Assembly (NCBI GenBank): GCA_022925895.1
Contig: JAKSYS010000062.1
Location: forward strand, 62,001-126,000
DNA: 64,000 bases
Source of the DNA: Fragilaria crotonensis
Taxonomy: Eukaryota; Bacillariophyta; Fragilariophyceae; Fragilariales; Fragilariaceae
Direction of reading: 5' to 3'
How positions within the stretch are numbered: the stretch's first letter is position 1; each line of letters opens with the position of its first letter. The translations under genes were made by a program, and so were the position numbers. The notes under the pieces were generated by a model. The model ran no database searches. It was given only the letters and a program-made list of their open reading frames with translations, and had not been told where the DNA came from. Positions 56,601 to 64,000 of this stretch are shown in pieces.

Positions 56601-57940
56601 CATTTTGGAAACGAGGTAAGTCGACATGCAGCGGTTTGCAATCGTCGACTCTCTTCTGTCTTGCTGACGACACCAGAACGCAGGATGAATTGAACCTTTT
56701 TGAAACCAACGTGGCCCAAACGATAGTGCCAACGAAGCAATTCTTTCTCTGCTTCGTTAAGGTTGAGGTTCCTTTCGTGGACGGTGTTCACGATCGAAAC
56801 GAGAGCGTCGGCGGCCTTGAAAGGATCGGTTGCGTTGTACGCTTCCGAAGTTGGGAGATTGTTCTGCGAGTTGACGTTTGCCGTGACGGGTCCTCGATTG
56901 GCGTCGTTTGGAACGCCGCTGAGTGTGAGACGATTCGGTTCGATGGTGATCGTTTCGTCGGGGTAAGTCTGAAGGAGACTGGACGTCGAGAGAAGACGGA
57001 CCTTGATGTTTGGAACATGGAACGCGGGGACTTTGAGAAGTCGAAGGTTTCCGAGCTGATCGTGGACAGCCCAAGTGACTTCGCCTTGGCCTTTTATTTG
57101 GAGACCCTTCGCGATGCCCTTGAGTTGCGTGATCGTTCCGGGCGACGTGACAGGACCTTCAAAATCGGAGAGGTCGGGCGTGATGGAAATGCTTGCGCCC
57201 GAGTCCCAAATGATGGGGCTCGTGTTTGCCTTGGGTCCGAGGGCTTCTCTCATACGAGCGGGGGGCCTGAAGAGCCATTCGAAGCGGCGTAGAATGGCAC
57301 GCCAGATGAACGTGAGAGAGGATCTTGTTGGCGGCGGCGCGTTGGTGGAACGTGAGCGGAGCGATTGCGAACGGGTCGGGCGAGTTGGCGGGTGCCACAG
57401 GGCAATACTTCGCGGTTCGTGGCGACGGACGTGGGCGTTTGGAGCACCGGGAGGGACACGGACGCTTGTTTTTGTACCCCTCTCCCTTTTGGCCTGTGGT
57501 AGGCGGCAACGGAGCAGGGCGACGAGAATTGCGAAGCGAGTCGGCACGACGTTGGAGACGGAGTGCGCGTTCTTTGAGAGTCGCGAAGTGACGAAAGTCG
57601 TCGCGTTCAGCAACCGTAGGAGGTCGCGAAGCGACATATCCCTGTTGTCGGAGACGGAGGGGGGTACGAACGGTGTAGCTTGTTGACGCGAATGCCTGAA
57701 TTGAAGCGTGGCGGAGCGAACGACTTCTTGAGGAGTCGCGAGAAGCGACGACGTTGAAGACGAGTGAGCGGAGGCGAGGAGGGAGCCGTCGAAGCGACGG
57801 GAGGTTGCTTTAGGAGCGTTGAAGGGAAGACCGAGAGAAAGAGAAGGATGACCCAGACGGTAGGAGCGAACGCGAGCGTTGGGTGACGAAGAACAACTTG
57901 ATGAAGATTGTTCGCGACCCAAGCCAAAATGGTGGACCAT
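53666..57940 (-). CDS. pol: Copia pol region (protease, integrase, reverse transcriptase, RNase H)
   Basis: Open frame of ~1,424 codons. In order: aspartic protease with DSGAS; gag-pre-integrase zinc motif (WHYRLGHVG...CAACQYGK); integrase core with its DDE residues (VSVDHF, YLADNSKPF, HHHNGIAERN); a Pro-rich linker; reverse transcriptase with YVDD and TFAPVVAWSTVR; and an RNase H region at the C-terminal end. Integrase lying before reverse transcriptase defines Copia. Part of the element at 53057-60221. Confidence 0.92.
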   Translation of the reverse strand: MVHHFGLGREQSSSSCSSSPNARVRSYRLGHPSLSLGLPFNAPKATSRRFDGSLLASAHSSSTSSLLATPQEVVRSATLQFRHSRQQATPFVPPSVSDNRDMSLRDLLRLLNATTFVTSRLSKNAHSVSNVVPTRFAILVALLRCRLPQAKRERGTKTSVRVPPGAPNAHVRRHEPRSIALWHPPTRPTRSQSLRSRSTNAPPPTRSSLTFIWRAILRRFEWLFRPPARMREALGPKANTSPIIWDSGASISITPDLSDFEGPVTSPGTITQLKGIAKGLQIKGQGEVTWAVHDQLGNLRLLKVPAFHVPNIKVRLLSTSSLLQTYPDETITIEPNRLTLSGVPNDANRGPVTANVNSQNNLPTSEAYNATDPFKAADALVSIVNTVHERNLNLNEAEKELLRWHYRLGHVGFKKVQFILRSGVVSKTEESRRLQTAACRLTSFPKCAACQYGKQHRRPIPGTTPSSIVEDRAHALKTDNLLPGQRVSVDHFICSTRGRLLTSAGKTKLDDMYTGGCIFVDHASGFIFVEHQVSLNSHETLKAKESFERMCRNTGVTPQEYLADNSKPFTSAEFSRNLSEFQQVIRFAGVGAHHHNGIAERNIRTIMAIARTMMLHSAIHWPDVADPTLWPLAVKHAVFLVNHMPDPRTGLSPHDVFTKTRWEQKKLMDVHVWGCPVYVLDKMISDGKKLPRWTPRSTRTVNLGFSDKHASSVPLVLNPQTGYITPQFHIVFDDWFATVPASADDLPNFNDDCWQRMFRDSTFQYVLDDEDEERLIAGSTDYEQANELLSQMQRVATALDNATPPQVLPVAPPPLSTPLPPPREQIATPPPVVVPPPSATPLLTPREATPQPPTPIAPQLPTPTPVKLFPSSPTPIRPTNESDKKVSEQPVAPKATKAKSTSVKHEPRRSTRNRSAPVRLGYDGQQGHGYMAEFDGTSLEWLYNEVAECLSPPPSSYKASVSDPDTLSFSEAMADHDNIEKWLKAANDEIQSLQKNGTWIEVPITEAKTRILPGTWVFRRKRTPDGTISKYKARYCVRGDLQENVQETFAPVVAWSTVRLFLVLSLTLNWKTCTIDFSSAFVQAPLSDPVWIHLPRGFHSPRGHATCLRLLKSLYGLSVAPRLWYQHLSEALREEGFKACANDPCLLYKDTIMVVLYVDDLGIAYRDQNDLDKLFANLEAKNLSFTREGTFTDFLGINFTRDATNGTLTLTQKGLIQKIKEATGMSDSNYNWTPAAQAALGIDPDGPPMTETWSYRSIVGMLLYLSTNTRPDIAFAVSQVARFCHNPKRSHASAVKTLVRYLHRTSDMGMIVKPTGTLNLDCYVDADFAGLHGRDPDRSPTSAKSRTGYIITLGGCPILWKSHLQSEISLSTRSRILRSQLRDAYSLPLRSMLQEVASGIKLARSRRRSSVKSSRTTMAPFFLP

Positions 57941-59580
57941 GGGATCGCGGATGCCAAATAGATAGCAAGGTTAACCAAAATAGGGACCATTGCGCAAATG
58001 GCAAAAGAAAAGACAAGAAGTAGCCATGGGTTCGCACCTCGGATGAGGTTTAGAAGCGAACGAGGAGGAGACGCGATGTGTGGCTTGACTGGAAAGTCAA
58101 GCATCCAAACGGAGGGATCCGGCGCCAACATGCTGAGATTTGCTCTTGGCGACGGTGTCGGAGGGGGAGGACGACGATCTCCACCGGTGTGAGTGGCGGT
58201 CGTGTGCGTGACAGTCCAACGACGACACTTCTCGCACCAGTTGAAGGTTTTATCCTTCACTTTCTTGGAATTGCTAGTTCCGGGAAGTGGTGGAATTGTG
58301 CGCCAGGATTTATGTTTGTTTGTGCGATCCTGGCGGGACCCAGAGGAGGAGGACGATCCGGACTTACGAGTGAGCTCCGGACACTTGTTCGCCCAATGAC
58401 CGGGCTTTCCACACTTGTGGCAATTGCCCTTCTTCGTTGGAGTTTCGGTCCCGGATGCCTGGGACTGGATCAACGTAAGTACCTCGGCTCGGGAGATACC
58501 TGCGGGGGCAGTTGCGACATTACCAAACGTCGCAGACGGAGCTCGGACATCAGGTGCATGACTCGCTGGAGGCCATTCCTTTCTGTCAAATTGCGTACGG
58601 TACGCATCTTCAGCTTGGCGACAAATATCTTGGAACGTCAATTTCTCGGCGACCATGTGAGCATGGGCGCCTGACTTTTCCTTGTACCCAATGTCAAGGA
58701 GCGCCTGATCAAGTCGCTGCTTTGTCGAACGAAGAGGAAAGCGGAAGTCTTCGTTTCCGGCTCCTCCGGCCAGAAGAAAGGTCTTGAGCATCGTGAGCGT
58801 CAGGTTGTGGTCGTACTGACCTGCCGTCGTGAGCTCACGTGCGTCCTTGCGATAGTCGGCGGCGAGGGCTTCAAGGTTTTCGCCGGCGTACTGGGACGGG
58901 TGGCGAGCCTTGATCGCGGCCTTCAGGTCTTCAAAACGCTCGATCGAAGTCGACTGAATCGTCTTGATGAGTTGGAGCCAGACGACGTGAAACGAGTCGT
59001 CGTCGTCCATTTTCTCTTTGATCTTGCTCATGAGAGCGGGATCGAGAGAGGAGAGAAGGAACTTGGTGGCGGCGAGGTCGTTCGACTTGTCATACTTATC
59101 GTAACGAAGAATCTGCTGGGAGCTGAGAGTCTTTGCTGTCGCGACGGTGTAGCGGGAGTGGCTCCTGACAACGTTTGTCATCACAGAGGAGCTTTCGGGA
59201 TCGGGGAGATAAGCAATGGTATCCATCCCACAATCGACGAGATGGTCCCAAACGGCGTTCTGGAAGTCGACGAGACTGCTCGCTTGGGTAAATAGAGTCG
59301 TCATGCCGGTACGGCGAAAGTTGTACCCCTTTTGTGAGGCGGAGGCATGGACGGGGCGGAGTTGATTTGGTGACGTGATGTCGTCGGCGGCGCTCGGATC
59401 GAGGCCGACCCAACCAGGAGCTGGCTTACCGCCAGTCCAAGCGGACCAATCATCCCTAGAAAGGGGAACAATGTTGCCCATAATGGGCTTATCGGGCCTA
59501 TCAGAGGCGACGATAGGGTCGGAGACAGGTGGCGTCGGGGACGCGGTGACGGGGTCAGAAGTTGGTGTCGGAGACGCCAT
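57607..59580 (-). CDS. gag: Copia gag region
   Basis: Long open frame of ~657 codons with ATG at 59580. It has the retrotransposon gag layout: a Pro/Ser/Thr-rich start, a helical capsid-like middle, a CCHC zinc knuckle (CHKCGKPGHWANKC) and a second Cys/His cluster (WCEKCRRWTVTH.T..H) that I associate with diatom CoDi elements. The C-terminal part overlaps the pol region. Part of the element at 53057-60221. Confidence 0.88.
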   Translation of the reverse strand: MASPTPTSDPVTASPTPPVSDPIVASDRPDKPIMGNIVPLSRDDWSAWTGGKPAPGWVGLDPSAADDITSPNQLRPVHASASQKGYNFRRTGMTTLFTQASSLVDFQNAVWDHLVDCGMDTIAYLPDPESSSVMTNVVRSHSRYTVATAKTLSSQQILRYDKYDKSNDLAATKFLLSSLDPALMSKIKEKMDDDDSFHVVWLQLIKTIQSTSIERFEDLKAAIKARHPSQYAGENLEALAADYRKDARELTTAGQYDHNLTLTMLKTFLLAGGAGNEDFRFPLRSTKQRLDQALLDIGYKEKSGAHAHMVAEKLTFQDICRQAEDAYRTQFDRKEWPPASHAPDVRAPSATFGNVATAPAGISRAEVLTLIQSQASGTETPTKKGNCHKCGKPGHWANKCPELTRKSGSSSSSGSRQDRTNKHKSWRTIPPLPGTSNSKKVKDKTFNWCEKCRRWTVTHTTATHTGGDRRPPPPTPSPRANLSMLAPDPSVWMLDFPVKPHIASPPRSLLNLIRGANPWLLLVFSFAICAMVPILVNLAIYLASAIPWSTILAWVANNLHQVVLRHPTLAFAPTVWVILLFLSVFPSTLLKQPPVASTAPSSPPLTRLQRRRFSRLLKKSFAPPRFNSGIRVNKLHRSYPPPSPTTGICRFATSYGC

Positions 59581-59907
59581 CTCGGAGAGTATGGAACGAA
59601 GGGCGAGCTTGGAAAGGTCTTAGGAAAGCAAAGCACGGCGTGCTTTTAGATAAAATAGGTAGCCTAGTTGGTAACTTAGGCGCTCGGAGAGACTTGCTTG
59701 TAGGTTGGAAACCGTAGAGTAGAAGATAGTCAACGGAGTTGACTCAGAGCTGCAGCGTAGGCGATTGCGGAGCAATCGGAAGACAGATCCTTGGAAAGGA
59801 TCAACCTGGGTGTCCTTGGAAAGGAAACAATGAATTCCAATAGAGAGGAATTAGCTTGCCTGGAAGGAAGCGTGAGGGGGTTAGCCTATAGATTGGGCAA
59901 AATAACC

Positions 59908-60221
59908 ACTTGAGACTATCACCGGAGATGATACTCTAATCGTAGAAAATAGTACGTAGTACCGTAGGAAAATTACTGTAGGAAGGTTTCACACAAAGTA
60001 CGTTCCGAGAAATTATAAGCTACAGTAAAATTCGGCACTCGATCGTATGAACGACAAACTCGTCGAACGTGTCAAGTGGCACTTGACATTTCGGGTAGTT
60101 CGTACGAAATTAATTAGAGACCGGACAGTACAGCGTATCATGTTTCACATTTCGATGGATGATCTCACAGTAGCACAGTACAACGATGGAATCGCAGTCC
60201 AGTGCAGCGTAGGTTTCAATT
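59908..60221 (-). repeat. 5' LTR of the Copia element
   Basis: Nearly identical to 53057-53372; ends next to the right copy of GGTTG. Confidence 0.92.
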
Positions 60222-60226
60222 GGTTG
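60222..60226. repeat. Target-site duplication of the Copia element, right
   Basis: GGTTG, matched at 53052-53056. Confidence 0.85.
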
Positions 60227-61448
60227 CCACTCTGAAAAGAGGGATTCATTTTCCATGTGTGAGCAATACATATATGATTGTATGTGTTAATTTGTATACG
60301 CCGTGTCATTCAGTCACGGATGTATGATTGCAGATAAACTACTGGGATGCTTGTCGGAGTATCTCACTTAACATTTATGTGTACTGCAGCATGCGATATA
60401 TATATGTACAGCGAACTGGTGAAACCTCTTCTTTCCAACTTGTCTCCGTACGAGTACCAGAGTACTACCATGGTAGTACAATACCACTCCGAGTTCCCAG
60501 TACATTTCATCACTCGTGAAGCCGTGTTATCTACTACACTTCGTACAATACAGTTACCAGTACTGGAGACTCTTCGTCGCACAGGTATTGTACCCGAGAC
60601 ACTATGATATACTCCGTACAGTACACAAGTTGAGATACGGATACACATGCAAAATCATTGTTATTAATTATATAATAATAAAATAACTCAGATATTGTCG
60701 TACTGTATTTTCAAAAGTAAATGTATATAAATATTTTTTAATCCACGTACTGACGTAGCAATTGCGGTAGAAAAGTACATGGTACAAATTTTTCAGTAGA
60801 AATCTACATGAAAACTTTTTTACACTGTGTACAGAAATGTATATTGTATAACGTGGTACGAATCGTTGTGTAGAACGGACAACAATTTTATGTACAAGTA
60901 CTCCGTTAATGCCATATCCAGTTTGTTCGATCTGTCTAGAAATACTGGAAAATGTATTTTGAATTCCAGATTCCGTGGTACAAATTTTGCAGTAGAAACT
61001 ACATGTCCAATGTCCAGAGTACTGGAAAATGTATTTTGAATTCAATCGTACTCCGTACTCTGTATAGATCTTATACCAGACCTCCTCTACCGTTGTGCAA
61101 CAACCGCGGCCAATGGCCGCCCCCCAGACTGGTATTGTAATAGTAAGATACAGGAAAGGGTTCCAGGATAAGGATTGCATGTATTCATTTGCTACACACG
61201 GACTCCATGCTCTGCTATCAGAGTCAGATGACTCAATAATGAGGATTCCTCAACTTCCGTGCTTCTAGCAGAGACCGAATGCCAGATGCGCTGTGAATGC
61301 CTTAGTATCAGGTACTTTGGATGATATAATTGCATACGTTGTGAGGCTACAACAAAATGGTTGAGATTGGGATTCACAGATAGAAAAACATCATCGTAAG
61401 GTTTATTTAGAGTATTTAATTGCACATATCCTTCATCAGCGAATCCGA
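60227..61448. repeat. AT-rich intergenic region with short direct repeats
   Basis: TACTGGAAAATGTATTTTGA occurs twice (about 60944 and 61020), and GGTACAAATTTT.CAGTAGAAA occurs twice (about 60780 and 60977). No gene seen. It contains the original upstream sequence of the cytochrome b561 gene at 52091-52993, now displaced by the Copia element. Confidence 0.6.
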
Positions 61449-62240
61449 CTACTGCTTCTTCTTCAACACAAACATCTGTACTATGAACAATATGAACACG
61501 ACGCCACAAATTCCTCCGGCCACTCCAAAGAAGACAGAAGACAGGTTGTTCGCGTCCTGGAAACGTACCACAAAGAGTCCGAGCCCGCTTTGAACCTGCC
61601 ACCAAGACATGGCCAGAAGGCCAACACCCAGAATACGATGCCCAAATTCCCAAACAATGCGAACAGTACTCTTGTTGGCGACAATGTTTGTTGATTCCTC
61701 GGTCTGCAGGTTGTCATTACCGAGTTGGTGTTGTGCCTCTTCTTCTACTGTGGTGTCATCGTGAGACTTGACATTTGCGGCACTGACTTCTTCACTGCCG
61801 GGTGGTAAATGCGGACGGAACACGCCATTCAGTGCCTGGAGCAATGTGAGAATGAAAAGAATGAGACCCACAGTGTGGTGCGAGTTGATGGAAAAGTGTT
61901 CCTCATAACCTTCCTTGCTCATGGTATGAACCGCAATCGAGAAGGCAACAATGGTGAGGATGGCAGCAAGAGCGTTCAGTCCACGATGTAGGTGAAACCA
62001 AGCTCCTTTGGGAAGAACGATTGCCTCGAGAAGCCTGCGAATGAAGGACGACCCGATGGCCAAGGGTACCAAAATGCCCCATGCCGTCGCTGCCGTTGCT
62101 CCGTGGGCAGTCCACAAATCGCGATCTGGACTGGATTTCTTGGCGGCGGAGCAATGTGCGACTGACAACAGAAGAAGAAGAAGAAGAAGTGGAAGGTAAG
62201 TGACACCATGACGAAGCGTCGGTGTCGGTGTCGGCATCAT
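61449..62240 (-). CDS. Cytochrome b561-type membrane protein, paralogue 3
   Basis: ATG at 62240 (MMPTPTPTLRHG), signal peptide YLPLLLLLLLLSVAHC, then directly the cytochrome b561 core: AHGATAATAWGILVPLAIG, LHRGLNALAAILTIVAFS, HHTVGLILFI, GHRILGVGLLAMSWWQVQ and a final helix ending VLKKKQ. All four helix His are present. It is the shortest of the three paralogues, with neither a DOMON domain nor the acidic spacer, and it is closest to the copy at 52091-52993. All three lie on the minus strand. Likely a transmembrane electron carrier using ascorbate or a similar donor; location unknown. Confidence 0.9.
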   Translation of the reverse strand: MMPTPTPTLRHGVTYLPLLLLLLLLSVAHCSAAKKSSPDRDLWTAHGATAATAWGILVPLAIGSSFIRRLLEAIVLPKGAWFHLHRGLNALAAILTIVAFSIAVHTMSKEGYEEHFSINSHHTVGLILFILTLLQALNGVFRPHLPPGSEEVSAANVKSHDDTTVEEEAQHQLGNDNLQTEESTNIVANKSTVRIVWEFGHRILGVGLLAMSWWQVQSGLGLFVVRFQDANNLSSVFFGVAGGICGVVFILFIVQMFVLKKKQ

Positions 62241-62684
62241 GAATTGTAACGACAAAGGAAGTGAGGTGCTGCCTTGAGAAGAACAAGGAATACGCGTTCC
62301 CACAGCAGAAAAACATATCTTTATCCGCGAACTGGTGACACGAGCCTTCGCATACAATTTTCATGTTTCCATATTCGTGGTAGCATAGTATCTGCGGAAG
62401 CACGGTCACTTGGTATCTGGTATGTCAGTACCGTGCACCTTTTCCTTATTTTTAACCGATAAGTCTGTATTTAGAAGGAATGTAGAGTAGTCAACGTCAG
62501 GAATACTGGGCCTTTACTGGTAAGTACAGGTACTATACAAGATACAAGCACTTCAAAAGTTTGAAGATTTCGTAAGACGCCCTACACCCTACACACACCT
62601 CGGAAGTCGGAAGGTTGTACAGTACTCGGTGCACCCCGAACCTGATCAATTTTGATACCGTCTTGTCAACACAATCATTCCATC
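62241..62684. other. Divergent promoter region
   Basis: Lies between the cytochrome b561 gene (minus) and the HAD phosphatase gene (plus). GTACAGTAC-like strings occur near 62525 and 62620. No further gene. Confidence 0.5.
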
Positions 62685-63643
62685 ATGTCACCCCAGCGTG
62701 GTGGTCGCATTCGCGGTGTCTTGCTAGACTTGTCCGGCACACTACACCAGGGTTCGAGAGTCATTGCCGGCGCCCCTGAAGCAATCCAACGTCTGATGCA
62801 GCACAACATCAAAACGAATAACGACAACAACAATGACACTACGGATGGCTCGGAATCCCTCCAAATTCGAATCCTGACGAATACTAGCACTGTCAGTGCT
62901 GCCCGACTGTATCAAGACTTGCACGATATGGGGTTCACGTCGATTGCCCAGGACCAAATCTATACCAGTGTCCTGGCGATGCGTGACTACCTTCGGGCCA
63001 AACAACCAAAGCATGGCAACGAGCCACTACGACCGTACTGTCTTTTGGAAGATGTGTCTGACTTTCAAGGAGTCGTCCCACTCGACCCTCCTCATAATGC
63101 TGTCGTACTCGGATTGGCACCATCCAAGTTCAATTATGATAATTTGAATGTGGCATTTCAAATACTTCAAAAGTATCCTCAAATTTAATTGCCATGCATC
63201 GCGGATGCTACGTCAAGGAACATGATGGGACATGCAGTTTGGGTCCTGGAGCCTTTTTGGCCGCACTGGAAGCAGCGATTGCGGCGTCTGTCACCACGGA
63301 TGATACCACTATTGAAACTACGATTCCTACCACGAACAGTAGTACGCCTGCTGCTGCGACCATTGTTGGAAAACCCAGTCGAGCCTTTTATGAAAGTGTC
63401 ATGTGGGATACGATTCCTCCTGAAGAAATATGTATGGTGGGAGACGATGTTTACGGAGACATTCAGGGTGCCCAAATGGCAGGGATCGGAACTACTATCT
63501 TGGTACAAACTGGAAAGTATCGATTGGGAGATGAACAGAAAGTAGCACCTACGGTGGTGGTTCCATCCATTGTGGAGGCTGTCGAGTTCATTCTTCACCA
63601 TTCTGCGGCTGGTGCAGCAGCAGTAGTGGATCCAAAGGACTGA
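62685..63643 (+). CDS. HAD-superfamily phosphatase, HDHD2/LHPP-like (one-base shift near 63187)
   Basis: ATG at 62685 (MSPQRGGRIRG). HAD motif I is LLDLSGTLHQG, the same DLSGTLH variant found in HDHD2, where the second Asp is Ser. Then come ILTNTST (motif II), NAVVLGLAP, the cap region, and after a shift LIAMHRGCY, DGTCSLGPGAF, IVGKPSRAF (motif III Lys) and MVGDDVYGDIQGAQ (motif IV). The order and spacing match HDHD2 from end to end. The frame shift lies in CAAATTTAATT near 63187; one more A would restore PQNLIAMH. So this is probably one gene with an assembly or recent indel. Likely a small-molecule or phosphoamino-acid phosphatase; substrate unknown. Confidence 0.88.
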
Positions 63644-64000
63644 TGACGGACTGACGACTCCTTCAATGTGCTTCGTGTTACTTGAGTTTGGAGAGAGTGC
63701 CAATTGCGTTTCTTATTGACAGAGCAGCGCCTCATCGCATCAACTTCATGTGTGATGATGACGAGAGATTCCAGTAGTTGTCTGACATTCTGTACACGAT
63801 GGTCCGCCGAGAATCTGGCTTAGAGCGCTCGATCGCGTTGTGGAACTGTGCGTGTGCATCATCGTTCGCCATGGGTTCCCAATGGTAGATTTTGAACTAG
63901 AATCAGTGAAAGTGCCTCAGAGGACGAGCTCTGATGTTGCTTTAAGGTAAGACTATGTACTGAATTAATGCAATATGTGAAAGCCTTGCAGCGTGTGTTC
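63644..64000. other. Intergenic to window end, nothing recognised
   Basis: No frame with recognisable content. Confidence 0.5.

Larger units (their letters stand above)
53057..60221 (-). mobile_element. Ty1/Copia LTR retrotransposon, CoDi-like, near-whole and young
   Basis: Two LTRs of ~315 bp (53057-53372 and 59908-60221) that differ by about one small indel, a 5-bp duplication GGTTG just outside each (53052-53056, 60222-60226), a gag region and a pol region with protease, integrase, reverse transcriptase and RNase H in Copia order. Orientation is minus, so the 5' LTR is the right one. A purine tract (GAAAGGGAG on the minus strand) abuts the 3' LTR. The near-identical LTRs and perfect duplication mean a recent insertion. 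It looks almost whole, with about one break. Confidence 0.95.

Overview
The window looks like nuclear DNA of a diatom, most likely a raphid pennate species; the species itself cannot be read from the sequence. The signs are GT-AG introns of about 60-120 bp, proteins with the flavour of diatom gene sets (a DOMON/cytochrome b561 family, a leucine-rich-repeat-like membrane protein, a secreted trypsin with a Pro/Thr linker), a CoDi-like Copia retrotransposon, and long spacers full of GTAC palindromes.

Left part (1-14.3 kb). The main find is a Mutator-like DNA transposon at 3870-14319. It has ~75-bp terminal inverted repeats (about 88% identical) and a 9-bp target-site duplication, GGTTCATCG, at 3861-3869 and 14320-14328. 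Between the ends lie three tandem-repeat arrays, a frame-shifted Mutator transposase (FAR1-like zinc finger, MULE domain, SWIM finger, zinc knuckle) and a second large gene on the other strand. That second protein ends in what looks like a double-stranded beta-helix 2-oxoglutarate/Fe(II) oxygenase fold with an HxD...H signature. A diverged, uninterrupted homologue runs off the left edge on the minus strand (1-2065). Both homologues have a tandem array directly upstream. The element sits in or just upstream of the 5' part of a glycine-rich-domain (GRDP/DUF1399-like) gene.

Middle part (14.3-39 kb). Host genes: the GRDP-like gene, a trypsin-like protease with a Lys/Gly-rich tail, a class 3 lipase, a histidine-acid-phosphatase-like membrane protein, an SLC38/AAAP amino-acid transporter, a DOMON-cytochrome b561 protein, a PH-domain coiled-coil protein and a single-pass membrane protein with LRR-like motifs. 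A 1.24-kb TIR element with TA ends and no visible transposase lies at 20296-21537, about 200 bp upstream of the lipase.

Decayed block (39.3-47.4 kb). Four truncated and broken gene pieces are packed together: an acidic protein, a KH-domain FUBP-like protein with a 107-bp coding minisatellite, the membrane part of an LRR-type protein, and a phytanoyl-CoA-dioxygenase-like protein. The block is bounded by an imperfect 23-bp inverted repeat that starts GGGACATGCGGAAAT, so it may be a gene-capturing transposon.

Right part (47.5-64 kb). An ABCC-type transporter, two more cytochrome b561 paralogues (no DOMON domain), and an HDHD2-like HAD phosphatase. A near-whole, young Copia element (53057-60221, 5-bp TSD GGTTG, near-identical LTRs) is inserted 63 bp upstream of one cytochrome b561 gene in the same orientation.

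Several otherwise good genes carry one single-base shift, often in or near a short homopolymer. This could be residual assembly error rather than biology and should be settled before any of them is called a pseudogene.
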